Source of the DNA: Megaleporinus macrocephalus
Taxonomy: Eukaryota > Chordata > Actinopteri > Characiformes > Anostomidae
Direction: 5' to 3'
DNA length: 64,000 nt
Assembly: GCA_021613375.1 (NCBI GenBank)
Contig: CM038703.1
Span: forward strand, 16,795,694-16,859,693
Shown piece by piece: positions 45,144 through 57,069 of the stretch. The position numbers were made by a program, and so were the translations under genes. How positions within the stretch are numbered: position 1 is the first letter of the stretch; each line of letters starts with the position of its first letter. Below the pieces are notes generated by a model. That model saw only the letters and a list, made by a program, of their open reading frames with translations. It was not told where the DNA came from and did no database searches.

Positions 45144-45636
45144 CTGGACTGAAGAGGCTCAGGTCAGCGAGTGGTTGTCTGGAAGATATAAAGATAGTCT
45201 TCCATGTTTATAGGAAAGCAGGCTCATTCGAGAAGGGAGGGAATGGTTCTGGTTCTGGACTCATTTTCTCGGTTTGAGCGGCGGCACAATCGGACATTCA
45301 ACTCCCTCAGTTACGAGCCGCAGGGCTGATGAGAATAAAACGTGGAATGTCTTGTTTTTTTCTTATCCTGCAGCCTGGAGGGAGTAAGGGAGTGAAAGGT
45401 AAGGCAGAACCCGGGGAGGGAGCTGACAGAAATGAGGGTTAGTGAGTCCACTGCGAGTTAGCTCTGAGTCTGGAAGACTGCGCAAGCTGCTCTGTAATTT
45501 CACAGGACTCTGAGGGAGAGCTGGGAGCTGCTGGAGGACGAAGACAGTATGCACGGCAACCTATAGATCTGAATTCAGTTGCATACAGTGCATTTAAAAA
45601 CCAGCTTTTAATGATTTATCCATTGTCTATATCGTC
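45144..45636. other. Intergenic, no feature recognised
   Basis: No gene or repeat I can name. Confidence 0.4.
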
Positions 45637-45888
45637 ACAGTCCAATGAAAAACAAGAATCTCCATAATTGCAACTTTACAGGAGAGACCAAAAACATACT
45701 TTACTTTCAATGTAAGTCAATGGAACCAGAATTTTTTTCCAAGCTATTTTGGAGCATTTCTATTGGTCCATTCATGATGTAATTTTCACACAATGTAAAT
45801 GACAATTGGCATGTACAAATGATGCAGAAAACTCAAAATTGAAAAAAATGAAGATACATTTTTCCATTGGACAGCAACAATATACAAC
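45637..45888 (-). mobile_element. MITE-A, best-preserved copy
   Basis: Starts 'CACAGTCCAATGAAAAACAAG' at the left and ends 'TTTTTCCATTGGACAGC' at the right; the ends are inverted repeats of about 17 bp (CTGTCCAATG(G)AAAAA). Inside, in order: 'CTTTACAGGAGAGACC', 'TTTCAATGTAAGTCAATGG', 'GCTATTTTGGAGCATTTC' and 'TATTGGTCCATTCATGATG'. No coding potential. This copy defines the family used elsewhere in this annotation. Confidence 0.82.
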
Positions 45889-46099
45889 AATACCTTAAGC
45901 GAACTGTCTTCAGAGGCGTACAAATACAAGCTCACTCCTGATGTAGGTGATCAGCCAAAGACATGTTATGGGTTTAAAGACTGGATGACTATTGTACTGA
46001 CTTGTAGCATCAATTAGCAGCACCTGCCTTCTCGTCAAAAAGGAATGACGGCTGAACAACAGTCAAAGAGGAAAAGATCTGGACAGATAGACTGAGGTG

Positions 46100-46265
46100 C
46101 CAGCATGAAACTGCTGCACCATTTAGGATGCAACAGGAAAATTAGAGCAAGAAGCTGAGCCGGCAGAATGTAATTGCTGCACCTTGTAGGGTGGAAGAGA
46201 AAATTACAAACAAGAAGCTGAGCCGCCAGAATGTAACAGGAATATTCGACCTAAAAGCTGGTGTA
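46100..46265 (+). repeat. 62-bp degenerate minisatellite, about 2.6 units
   Basis: Units begin near 46100, 46161 and 46223. Each holds 'GCCNGCAGAATGTAA', 'CTGCTGCACCNTTTAGG', 'AGAAAATTA' and 'ACAAGAAGCTGAGC' type words. The same unit recurs near 59.65-59.94 kb. Confidence 0.7.
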
Positions 46266-46339
46266 AAAGAAGCTGAATTCAGCTGCATGGAGAGTTGCGA
46301 GGCATGAAAAGGGATAAGGAGGTTGTTGTGTTTCTGCTG

Positions 46340-46600
46340 CACAGGTGGGTAGCATTAACTCATTTATGCTGTTGCACAGAACCAGTAGGTCAGTATTGTT
46401 TTGTTCCATTTGCTAATCTTCTCTGTACAACTAAAAGCAGGCCTGTTCTGGGGAATAAAGGAATCTATGTTTTCCTCTGTTCTATCCACTCAGTTCCTCC
46501 TGTTTTGTATTACATTTCTGTTATGATGGTCGGCAGCTGGACTGCTTTGCTGTTCCTCACACTTCTCGCTTTTGAGAGAAGAATCACATCCAGCAAACTT
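46340..46600 (+). mobile_element. Fragment of the CAGAGGTGG family
   Basis: 'CACAGGTGGGTAGCATTAACTC' resembles the left end at 43922 (CAGAGGTGGGTAG...GTTAACTC). Later words such as 'GCTGGACTGCTTTGCTGTTC' and 'CTCACACTTCTCGC' resemble the copy at 50.4 kb. The right end is not found. Confidence 0.4.
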
Positions 46601-46706
46601 CAATTCCTGCATATAAATTCTGGTTTACATGTTTTTTCTCAGTAAGTACATGTAAACCAGCATTAGGGTGCACTTTTAAAAATAAAGATGCTATAAAAAG
46701 GGTTCA

Positions 46707-46736
46707 ATTAATAATAATAATAATAATAATAATAAT
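46707..46736 (+). repeat. (ATA)n microsatellite
   Basis: Trinucleotide run. Confidence 0.95.
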
Positions 46737-47219
46737 TTAGCTTTTAATAATAATTAATTTAGTTTTCACTTTAGCTACTGAAAAAGTTTTAAAACTAATA
46801 AATAAATAATTTTACACACATCTATTACCATGAGTTCTGGTAACTAATTATCTAGTTACTTATCCATAAGATGTTTCATTATGTAAATAACGTACATTGA
46901 GGTAATGACTGTCCTACTGTCTGTTGAACGCTGTTGAAAGACTGACCATCAGGGCCTCCTCCCCACCCATCACCAGCCAGCTCTCCTGTTCATTTGTGTC
47001 AACTGCCACACCCTCAGTTACATCACTGTACCATCCAGATGCACCCGCATTGAGATAGGATGGGACTGTTTCAGCTCACGCCCACTTTACATAAAGACTC
47101 AGTCAGAGACTGCCTCAGTCAGAGACTGCCTCTACCTGTGCAGCTTCTAAAGCTTTGCTATCCAGATTCAAACAGAGAGTCTTTTCTTTAGAGTTTAGTT
47201 TATTAAACTGTAAATACTG
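46737..47219. other. Intergenic, no feature recognised
   Basis: Contains a 17-bp direct duplication (GACTCAGTCAGAGACTGCC-type) near 47096-47130, perhaps part of the LINE that follows. Confidence 0.4.
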
Positions 47220-47432
47220 TTTGATCAGAGGAGGATGGGTCTCCCCTTGTGAGTCTGGTTCCTCCCAAGGTTTCTTCCTCCAGTCTAAAGGAGGTGTTCT
47301 TGTCACTGTTGCCTCTGGCTTGCTCACTGGGGGACATATGTTGTAACAGTCTGTTTTCAAAACTCTGTAAAGCTGCTCTGAGACAACATCGTTGTAAAAA
47401 ACGCTATATAAATAAACTTGACTTGACTTGAC
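47220..47432 (+). mobile_element. LINE 3' tail with (ACTTG)n terminus
   Basis: 'GGAGGATGGGTCTCCCCTTG', 'GGTTCCTCCCAAGGTTTCTT', 'CTGTAAAGCTGCTCTGAGAC' and 'GCTATATAAATAAACTTGAC' are in the order of a very common fish LINE 3' tail, ending in ACTTG units. Only the tail is present, so this is a 5'-truncated insertion. Confidence 0.78.
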
Positions 47433-48819
47433 CTACAGTCTGTCACTATTTGAGAACTATTACTATTAACTGCAGTGAAGTGATGTAAACTCACTGTTTA
47501 TTAAACCTTTTGTTATCTTTAAATGTAATTACAGCTGTTATTCTCAGTGTCAGTGTTTCTTGCACTACTACAGAGGTGTTTTTTGAAAATGCTAAAATTG
47601 CATGTTTATTGACATCAAGGTCATCCCAAAGAAATGTGTGTGAAATATTGCTATTTTTTTTTTAAAATGTGTACAGGACATTAAAACATATCATTATATG
47701 TCTTATTTGTTTAGGAAAAGTCATTTATTATGAAGCAAAACCATGAAAAACTATCAATCCAAAAAAACAAATGCTAATTATTTATTTAGACCCCCAAATA
47801 ATAGGAGGGTTAATAAAATGGATTTGTTCTAAATGAACAGAAAAGCAGCATGTACACCATTTATAAATATGAATATACACATCAACAATTGCATGAACTA
47901 TCATTTATTAACATTGCTATATTTTTAGATTCTGATTTTAGATTATTGATGGTCAGATGATGGTTAAATTGTAAACAATGTTTTTTTTATTTTTTTTTTA
48001 TGCGCCCAAGAAGCATGTAGGAACCTACACGGTACATTTGTGAGGAAAGACATGCTTTCCACTCAGCTTTGTGAGTTTACTTTCTTTTCTGTTTGCTTTT
48101 TGAACTTCATTCTGTTCTGTTGGTTCAGCAGTTGCTCTGCTTTGCTGTCTCACTTTCATTTTAACTTGAACTGGAAGGATCCCAAAAAGAGAATGATTAG
48201 AAGAGCAGTTCCTGTAGATCAGGTCCTGTAGATTAGTTCCTGTAGGTCCTTTTTTCCTTGATCCAACTACAATCTGCCACACAGTCAATTAACTTCTTCA
48301 GAGGTCCCTGATTGGCTGGATCAGATGTGTTAGCAATAGCTAATAGGTGAGCAGAATAAACTCTCAGAGTCAGCAGATTAGGCAAGGACCCAACGTCAAA
48401 GCTGATCACTGTTTACAACTTTGATGAGAGGATGAAGTGGAACTATCTATCTGCTACACCACCATGAAAGTGAACTGCAGGAACTACAATCAGGTAAACT
48501 TGTGTTCTCTCCTAGTGTCAGAAAATAACAGTAACTGTTAACAAATAAAAGTTAATGTGCTACTTTTGATGCACACCAACAGGCAGGACAGGATAACCAC
48601 AGAGCACATAAACGTATATTCATAAATACAAAATGAAACTCACACTTTGCAGCAGTATAGATGCACATCTCTTATTAAATAACAACCCTCAAGTACAATT
48701 AGCATTTGGCCCAGGTCCAGCTTTTAAAGTAGCTCTCCAAAAGGAGTATTAGTGACCACTACTGTCTATAGACGTTTACATGTACTTACTTAAACTTAGT
48801 TTAAGTTTTTAAGTTACAT
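47433..48819. other. Intergenic, no clear feature
   Basis: AT-rich. 'GGTTCAGCAGTTGCTCTGC' near 48122 echoes the CAGAGGTGG family, so a worn copy may lie at about 48050-48300. No coding frame with a domain. Confidence 0.35.
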
Positions 48820-48833
48820 GATTTGTACTTTCT

Positions 48834-49156
48834 GCAGCAGCACAGTGGTGTAGTGGTTAACACTGTTGCCTCACAGCAAGACGATCTGGGTTCGATCCCC
48901 TGTCCGGGCTGTTCTGTGTGGAGTGTGTATGTTCTCCTCGTGCTTGAGTGGGTTTCCTTCGGGTACGCCGGTTTCCTCCCACACGTCCAAAGACCTGCAG
49001 GTCACTCTAAATTGTCTGTAGGTGTGAGGGCGCTAGTAAGTGTTGGTCATGCGATGGACTGGCGAACTGTCTATGGTGTACCCCTCCTTCGCCCAATGAT
49101 GCTGGGATTGGCTCCCATGACCCCAACTAGCAGGATAAAGCAGCAGATGATGGATG
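48834..49156 (+). mobile_element. tRNA-derived SINE, intact copy 4
   Basis: Full length, 323 bp. The tRNA-like head has an A box (GTGTAGTGGTTAACACTG) and B box (GGTTCGATCCCC), followed by the core 'TTCTGTGTGGAGTGTGTATG' and 'CGGTTTCCTCCCACACGTCC' and the tail 'GATGCTGGGATTGGCTCCC' to 'GATGGATG'. A perfect 14-bp duplication, GATTTGTACTTTCT, lies at 48820-48833 and 49157-49170. This proves a target-primed insertion and makes it the youngest-looking element in the window. The A and B boxes form a potential internal RNA polymerase III promoter. Confidence 0.95.
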
Positions 49157-49170
49157 GATTTGTACTTTCT

Positions 49171-50359
49171 AAGAAAATAACCATACTGACACATCAATTC
49201 TGCGGTGAGATGTTCTTTGTTACGAAAAACCTGCAGACAGACACATACAAAACACTGAACTATCAGGGGAGGCACCATTAGCCACACACTTCATGATTCA
49301 TTTTATGATTCATTGCCAACAAAATGGTTTTACCATGTTTTGGTTAATGCTCTGTTTGAGTTTGCTAATGTGCTCTCACACACACTGAGACCTTCTGAGA
49401 TATTCTTTGGTGTTCTGTTTAAGAAATAATTAACAATTCACTGTTTTTCTTGAATTTCTTGAAAAACGAAGTTTCCAGATTTGCAGATTTGTTACAGCAC
49501 ATTGTAAAGTTTTCCAGAGGCATCCCGGGAATAGACCAAGCACATCTACTACAGTGCCACCCTGAGACCCACCAGTGCTGCATCTCTAGTTACGCCAAAG
49601 ACAGAAGCTCACCGCCCCCAGTTTCTGATTTTGAGACCTTCAGGTGGTTTGAGGATTATTTAGGGGTCCCGGACAACACTGGAACCCTTGTATTGTTCTT
49701 AATATAAATTTTTTTTTGTTTTTTTTAAATAAATGTGCCACATGGAACCAAGAGGTTATATGAACAACAGCTGATTCCAGTGCTTAATTTGTAAAACATC
49801 AGGTAATGGAACACTAAAGGTGGGGTGATCCAGGAAGTGGCAGTGAGGGAAAAGGTTCTGGAACGTATAGGCACAACAGTGCTTCAAGTGTCCATCTAAC
49901 ATAGTAGCAATCTATTCAATAAAATAATCTTAGCTTTAATGACTGCAGTAAGGAGCTGGAACCATAAAATCTGAGAGATGCCACTGGATGAATAGTTTTT
50001 GGTGTCCTACAAAAAAAAGAAGTCAGAGAGGTGGTGGATCCAGATAAATAAGTTCTGGAACACAGGTACCTGAAATATGAGAGGTGCTGGATCTTGTTCC
50101 AGCAAGATCCAGCACAAATGAAGCACTGGCTGGTTTCCTTAAAGAGCTTTTCAATGAACAGCTATTGAGAGAGCTGCTGATGAAATATGTGAGGAGCCAC
50201 TTTACTGCTTAATAAACCTCCACACTGTGTTTAGGTTCTATAACAATTTAGTCTTTTTCCCTAGAACTGTATGTTTAATCCAGGAAGCACTTAGAAACAA
50301 TTATTTACGTTATTGTGCATAAGAGGAGAGAAATCTGCTTCCTGTTCCGCCCCTCATAT
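49171..50359. other. Intergenic, no gene recognised
   Basis: An 85-codon plus-strand frame at 49450-49707 has no domain I know. The rest shows no clear repeat, though 'TCCAGCACAAATGAAGCACTGG' and neighbouring words (50000-50130) look like a worn element. Confidence 0.35.
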
Positions 50360-50675
50360 TCTCTAATTCATCTTTGTGTTTATTTAATCCGGCTCTGTTG
50401 TTTTAGCAGCTGTTCTGCTCTCCTGTTGCTCACAACTCTCGCCCCGAAAGAACAGAAAGGCATCTAACTAACTTCAGCTCCCATGCTGCCAGATGCTGGA
50501 TGTTCCTTGGCAGTTCTTTAGTGGAAGAGTTTTTGGGCCTACCACCACCACTTCTTTTTTTTTAACTCCTACTCAAGTTGTTTGTTGTTGAGCCACGTTT
50601 TCTTCTGCTTGAGTCATTATTTCAGTGAGGCCCTTTTACTGCACTGTGGTTTTAGGCTGTGGTATCCACCTCTGG
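50360..50675 (+). mobile_element. Fragment of the CAGAGGTGG family
   Basis: 'TTTAGCAGCTGTTCTGCTCTCC', 'TGTTGCTCACAACTCTCGC', 'ACTCCTACTCAAGTTGTT' and the end CCACCTCTG (50667-50675) match the right half of the 43922-45143 element. The left end is not seen. Confidence 0.5.
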
Positions 50676-50957
50676 ACTCGTTGAGGCTCTCCGTTGCCTC
50701 CAGCCGTCAGCAGTGTGCTAAGTAAAGGTGGGCCTGTTGCGCTGCACTGAAGCGATCAGTTTGGGGAGCAATTAATCATAGAGAGCGGGAGTCTTACAGA
50801 AGTGCTCCGAGCTCCGGCGGGGTAATTATGACGAGGCAGGGCGATATGGCAGCTGACACTGCAAGCCATCAGCGCCATTAGGGGGGCGGAGGGTGGGAGG
50901 TACCTGGGGCTGCAGAACACATCAGTAGACGGCTGGGAGATAAAGGCTTGGTGTGCC

Positions 50958-50959
<2 letters not shown>

Positions 50960-50998
<39 letters not shown>

Positions 50999-51010
50999 AA
51001 GAAAGAGAGA
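50960..51010 (+). repeat. (GA)n microsatellite
   Basis: GAGA run followed by GAAA units. The Ser-Leu frames on the other strand are artefacts. Confidence 0.96.
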
Positions 51011-53544
51011 GGGAATGAGAGAGTGCTCTTCTGACCTGTAATGAATGCGGGGAGAGAAGGCGGGCGGAGACTCCTCGTGCTCCTCCTAATGTTTGTCTCG
51101 TGGCCCCCCGACCCCTCTGTTCCATTTCTGATTAATACAGAGGCAGGCTGAGCTGTCACAACACATCTGACTAATGCTGCATTGTCTTGCTCTTGCCAGG
51201 CTTTCACTCAAAGCCCAACACATTAATAGCAGAAACATTCTACCAGTGTGCAGGGGTCCGTTATGACTCAGGCAGGTGAGGCAACAGGATGAGCTCTATA
51301 AGCCATCATTGTTCAGCAGACACTGAACACATGATGGGCTTCCTACAGCGTAAAGTATAGTCTAGAGTGTTTTGTGTCAGAAGAGATCCCACTTAGAAGT
51401 TATTTATATCATTTTTTATGACTCATATAGCTATTTAAATCCAATTACGTCTGAATTGTATAGAATTACAATGTATATTAGATAAGCCTGTCACAATGAC
51501 CAGGCTAAAATTGTCATTCTCAACCAATTTTTATTAATAATTAGTTTGTAATTTGAATAATAAACAGTGTGGGAAGTAAACACAGCTATTAGCTTGGTGT
51601 TAACAGAACACTGTGGAATATTACTGGAATATTAGAATATTAGTCATCGTTGAAGTGCTGGTACACAGGCTGTGGATAGTTACTGGTCAGTGCATTTGCA
51701 ATGTTCAGTCTTTAACAGATGCAAACAAGCAAACAGACTCTCGGATTAATCACTACAATAATCACCAGGTAACTCAATTTCATATATAATCAATAGTGAT
51801 AGCCCTTAGTGATAGCATCTGCTGTCCTCACCTGTTTCCAGAAGGAAAATGGCAAAAAAAAATGTTGGGTTGTTTACAAATACTGACTGTAAAGTATGAA
51901 ATGTTATGGAATAGAGATTAGAAAAATAGGATAAATAAGATAAACAAGGAGCCCACAAACTGGAATTTTCCTCACAATGTGAAAATGTTTTAATCTTTTA
52001 ATGATATACGGTGTACTGTAATATAAAAGACGTACAATAATGTTATTGTCAACACTTCACAATACCATTTCAATTGAACAACATATTTATTTATTTATTG
52101 TGTTTTGTTATTTTATCTAATTGTTTATACGTTTATCCGTTTTACTATATTACCTAAATGAAAACGTTTTTCTTTGTAACTACACTCTTTTATAATATCA
52201 TGATATTACCATGATAACAGGAAAAGTAATTATTTTAATATTGGCATATGTCTGGTACATTAAGACTTGTTCACTAACTATAATATGTTTTTGCACAACA
52301 AGAGCAAAAGAATGTAATGGCAACTGAAAAACTGCAAGAATGTGCAGTGAAAGGCAAAATACAAGCCCAGAGGGGCTTAAACAAAATACTTTCCCATAAG
52401 CATTAAACATCTGAGGAATGAAGAAACAAACAACAATTCCATGTACAACTTGGGTAGAATTGAAACTTATAAGAATCCATTACCTACAATGAAACTGACA
52501 TCTATTTATATTTAGGTGAGGTTGAGGTTGGATTTTGGGGCAGGATGTCTCTGCAGCTCCTCCCTGCTTAAAATGATATTATAATATCACTGGTACTAGC
52601 TCGCTGAGGAGCTCCACTCATTGCTTGTTGTTTTCCCCCCGCTGTGTTGCAGTCCCGCTCTCACTGTGTAGTGTGATGCAGCAGAGCTGTCCGTGCTGCC
52701 ATCCTTCTCCCAGCTGCTGCAGCCCGGTCCCGTGCCAAGCCTTGTGTCCCAGGGGCAGCGCTGGGGTTCAGAATGCTTCCAGCTGGCCTACTAGACCCTC
52801 CAGACCCCTCAAGCACACACACTCACGCCCACGCAGCCCTGCCCCCTTCATCAGGCGCCGTGCCCGGCCCGCACATGTTTGAGCCGTCACAAGCCGACAG
52901 GAGCGTTAACAACGTGACACATCCAAACCCACCGTCATCAATCTCCCGAGACCACTCCAGACACAAAACAGAAACACTTCCATTCCGAACAGGCCTCACA
53001 GGACGGAAAGGTATCCTACAGGATTTAGATGAGAAATGAGTTTGAAATTGATGCAAGATGCTTGTGGTGGTGGGGTTTGATTGGGAAACAAGAGCAGCAG
53101 ACTTGTGCAAAACAGCAGCCGCTTTGTGATGAAAATGCCCTACCAGCGCTGGACTAGGAGCGACTATGACGGAAGTCATTTTCTCTCTTGGCACATCAAA
53201 TAGATTTAATGAATACCCCTGACTCCTACACACAGTGTTTGACAGATAGCATCGTGGTCTAAAGCATGTTCAAGTTTGATTAGTGTTGAAAACAAAGACA
53301 GGTTAAGTGGTTGCCTCGGGGTTCCAGGGAGGGGCTGTCTGTAGTTGGTGGCTTTAATAACATGAGATAATAAGAGTCCCGCTGTGATGAAAAGAGTCTA
53401 TAGAAACCTGATATGACAGGAACATCCGCTTTGACGACAAACCATTTTACTTCTGAATGGGGTTAGCTTCAATTACTGACCACTACAAGAGTATCTGACA
53501 GATGTTAAACGCTCCAGGCTATCTTTAAGACAATATTTTACTCT
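51011..53544. other. Intergenic, no gene recognised
   Basis: 51011-51350 and 52600-53240 are GC-balanced and repeat-poor; 51350-52560 is AT-rich. Frames on both strands in 52620-53230 have no domain. No transposon ends identified. Confidence 0.35.
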
Positions 53545-53710
53545 TAAATGTATTCGTATGGTGTTTTTCAGAATGGGCGTTTTCACAAAGCAGCTTTACA
53601 GGAATCCAAGCCCCAAGTAAGCCAAGGGCTAAAAACTGCCTAGAAGCAAGAGGAAGAAACCTTAAGAGGAACCAAGATCATTTCAAAAAGGGAACTCATT
53701 CTCCTTTGTT
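53545..53710 (-). mobile_element. Truncated LINE 3' tail
   Basis: The complement gives, in order, 'GAGTTCCC', 'TTGGTTCCTCTTAAGGTTTC', 'CTTGGCTTACTTGGGG' and 'CCTGTAAAGCTGCTTTGTG', the same tail as at 47220-47432 in the opposite orientation. The end has no clear short tandem units. Confidence 0.7.
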
Positions 53711-56288
53711 AAACACTGTAGCAATAGCAATACAATAACACAAGAACACTATGAATAAAAAATGGAGAACTGACAAATAAAACACAATAGTCAGCTTTGA
53801 AACAACAATAATCAATGTGCCATCAGAAGTACATAGACTAACCAGTGGCTTTAGTTAAGCAATGACTACTATGACATCAGCAACCGTAGCAAAATACTTC
53901 AGTATAAATATGAGGCTAAACAGGACTAAAGTAGAGAGGCGGCCAGACTGGTACAGATTCATGTAGTCATACCAGGTTTAGCCCTTTAAAGTCCTGCTGG
54001 TGATAACAAAATTGTGCAAAAATGTAATAGTAATGTAAAGTTGCACTATGTAAGATTTGGGGATTTGGAGACCTCTCTGGTGGAAATGTGTAATTGCACC
54101 AAGCAATTTGTAACATCAATCTGATGATTGCAAGTGGGTGGAAAAACATTCAATGAGAACTTAGTCAAACCATCAAAGCTCAATCAAAGTCTGATGCCAT
54201 ACTGTCTGGATTCTACCAGTTCTGTTTGGCCATTTGCACATCGGCACCATATATATTTCTGTGTGTCGCTTTGTACTGGTTTGATGTAAATCAAAGTTTT
54301 GTTGTCAAGCTAGTGAACAGTAGTCTCAGCCACAGACACTCCACCCATAGTATACATAGTACATAGTACTCCATTTTAAGGTTGCCTCCTTTCATAGGTC
54401 GTGCCAAAGGGCAGGCTTGTGATTGGTCGTTTTGCATGTCAGTCAAATTTCCTTTTCTTGCAGTAGTGAGCGATTCTTGGCAACATTAAGTGGTAAAAGG
54501 TACCAGACTCCCTCTAGAGTCTAGCAATGCCAACTTCATCAGTACAAATTTCATTTTGCGTTTGATGACGTTAATATGTAACAATATAGCCAATATGAAG
54601 CCTCTGATTTCACCATTTCAGGCTTTACACAGGGACTCGCAGCTGCACATGCATGTAGTTTTTGTTGTGTGCAGACTTGTTTGTGTTTTTTTGTGTTTAA
54701 TGTATTGTTATTGAATCATTCCATGTATAAAGAGTTCTAGGGACTGCATTGTAAATGATAGTTCAAGAGGATGTCCAGAAGCGTATGAAGTCAGTGGTGG
54801 ACAGCTTTTGAGGGGGTAGCCAATATAAGATGAGGGTTTTTTCTAGCTGTTAAGCTCTTTCTAGAATGAGAAATATTGAGTCCTCTTTAGGCACGTATAG
54901 ATCAGGGTCTATTGGGACCTGTATGTTAGTCAATGAAGATATAGATTTAACTACTTATTCCCACAAGGCATATACAATTGGGCAATCACACATAACATGT
55001 GGAGAAATCCCCAGTGCCATACAGATAGGTAACACAGTGGGTTTATGTGACTGGTTTAATGTAGTAACTCTTGACATTGTAACAAGCAAAATAGTCCAGA
55101 AGTGCAAATCTATATGTACATCTAAACATAATGTGTTTTCTGATGTAACTAACTACTACTTACTATTACATTTAAAAACTATTGCAATAAAACAAATAAA
55201 GACTTCAGTAATATTGAAAGTGAAAGTACACGTTGCTGAATAAGATGCTAAGCCAACCTGTTGGTTTACCTTGTTAAAACCCACCTCTGTCCCACAGGTA
55301 CACTCCTAAATGAACAAGACTCTTGGGAGGTTGTTGATTGGCCAGTGGGGTCATATGTCAACCAATTAAAGATGAAAAAGCGTGCCTCTTGTCCTCCGCT
55401 AACTAAATTCAGAGCAGAGGAATAAGGACAGGATTCTGAATGCTGTTATGTGAGTCGTGATGCACTTCTCAGATCTGTAAGCGCATGAGCAAGAATGCCT
55501 TTACTCATTCCTTAAAAGAGGGATACATATGTGTTTTTGTTTTTCGTTTAAAACCTGTCAGACAATGTAAAGACAGTGTGTCAAAGACATCCTTTCACAG
55601 AAATATCTACTGAACCAGGCACGTCCTGTCACATACTATCACATAGTACCACAAGAGGCGATAGCAGGTCACTGTAGCATCGAATCGTGAATCCAACATA
55701 ATAGGATAAAGAAGTAGTGCTGTCCCGACAGCATATTCTAACCTGTCAATCATGTTGAAGGTCCTGCTCCAGGTAGCCAATGAACGGAGGAGTAAATGGA
55801 ATGATGGATGAAGCTCTTGGCACGTCAGCATTATAATGGCCGCTATTGTTCGCTCTTGGCAGGAAACCATTTTTGGCAGCAAAGAAAATAAGCGACATAA
55901 ATAGAAGTATAACAAGAGTTAACATTATTGGTTATTATTGGTTATTAGTGGTTACTGGAGATGCTTGTGGTAAGAGAAAAGTCTGATGCTGAACTATCCG
56001 AACTAACATTGAGGAGGATGGACTATGCATTTCTTTGTTTCTTGTGATAGGAGTGGTGACCACAACTTTTGGATAATATATTGCTTTCTATTTATTTGCA
56101 GTATAAAGTGCTCGCTCCTTTAACAAGTGTAATTAAATCTGTTCTTAAGACCGGTAAGTTCTTAAGATGTCCTTTCTATTATCTTCTCAATGCTGTTGAT
56201 GATTCCTTGATGCTTATAGATCCTTATATAGTTTCCTCCACATGGACAAGGTGATTGGTCCTGAATCTCTTATAATAAAATATATAAT
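53711..56288. other. Intergenic, no gene recognised
   Basis: AT-rich. 54030-54720 and 54840-55250 have the feel of old interspersed repeats ('GTTGCACTATGTAAGATTTG' resembles a common fish element start), but I could not place ends. The 125-codon frame at 54866-55243 has no known domain. Confidence 0.35.
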
Positions 56289-56903
56289 GTGTATTTATTC
56301 TTATATTTTGTCCCAAAGCATCAAACCCCTTTTGCAGCCCATCTGAGATGTAAAGGGAAGTTTTACTTTCATACAGGTTTAAAAAGGCCACACCACTTTC
56401 ATCTGTTGTGTCTGGCACAAGGCCAGAGGACTCGCACTCGCACAGACATGTCTGAGAGAGAGACAGAGAGCAAGAGAGAGAGTGGGGGTGACGGGCGTGT
56501 GGAGGTCAGTGATGACACATCAGATCTTTGTACAGGGACACCTGTTTTTCACACACTTGTACTCTTTTCCCAGATGAACACGCAGGAGACGATGATTCAC
56601 ATCTTTCTTTGTGGAATCATCTCAGAAGAAAAGCTGTCTGAATTGCACAACTTTAAATGGAAAAGCTGCAAAGTTGTGAAACCAGATTGGATTGAAGGGC
56701 GAGGTTACCCAACAGCCCTTTACCGAAGGTTTCATTTTGTCACAGGACAACGGCAATTTCACATAACTGTCAGCAAAGGCTGCAACAACAAGCAAAGGTT
56801 TTCCCGACTCCCAGAGTTTTCTGGTTTTACCTGTGGTTTGAGTGTACTGAGCCACGTTAACCATATTTGTTGTTGCTGCATCGCAAAAAAACACTTCAAC
56901 TGA
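56289..56903 (+). other. Unassigned 204-codon open frame
   Basis: The longest non-simple-sequence frame outside ext1. Residues about 100-140 (HIFLCGIISEEKLSELHNF, then SCKVVKPDWIEG) faintly recall the end of a BRCT domain ('THI...K..EL....VVxPxWI'), as in REV1, but the match is short and no other BRCT signature is visible. It has no clear splice sites or promoter and a low-complexity (GA-rich) part. Either chance, a fragment of a retroposed gene, or part of an unknown repeat. I would not call it a gene. Confidence 0.15.
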
Positions 56904-57069
56904 GGGTTTTCTGCCCATAGCACAGAGTCTGACAGAGGCACATGAGTATGTGCATAAAGCACTGGAAATCGTGTTGATTTCTAATACACTGGAAGCTAAT
57001 CCACAGTCTACAAAAACTAATTGTTTATCCAACATTTCTACCAAAATCAGTGGCATTAATAGGGAATTG

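Noticed and set aside
48834..48905. Functional tRNA gene
   Set aside because: A and B boxes are tRNA-like, but there is no cloverleaf with an anticodon arm, and the sequence continues into the SINE core; it recurs at four other places in the window.
49450..49707. 85-codon plus-strand frame as a small gene
   Set aside because: No domain, no splice or promoter context, and a length that chance alone would give in this amount of sequence.
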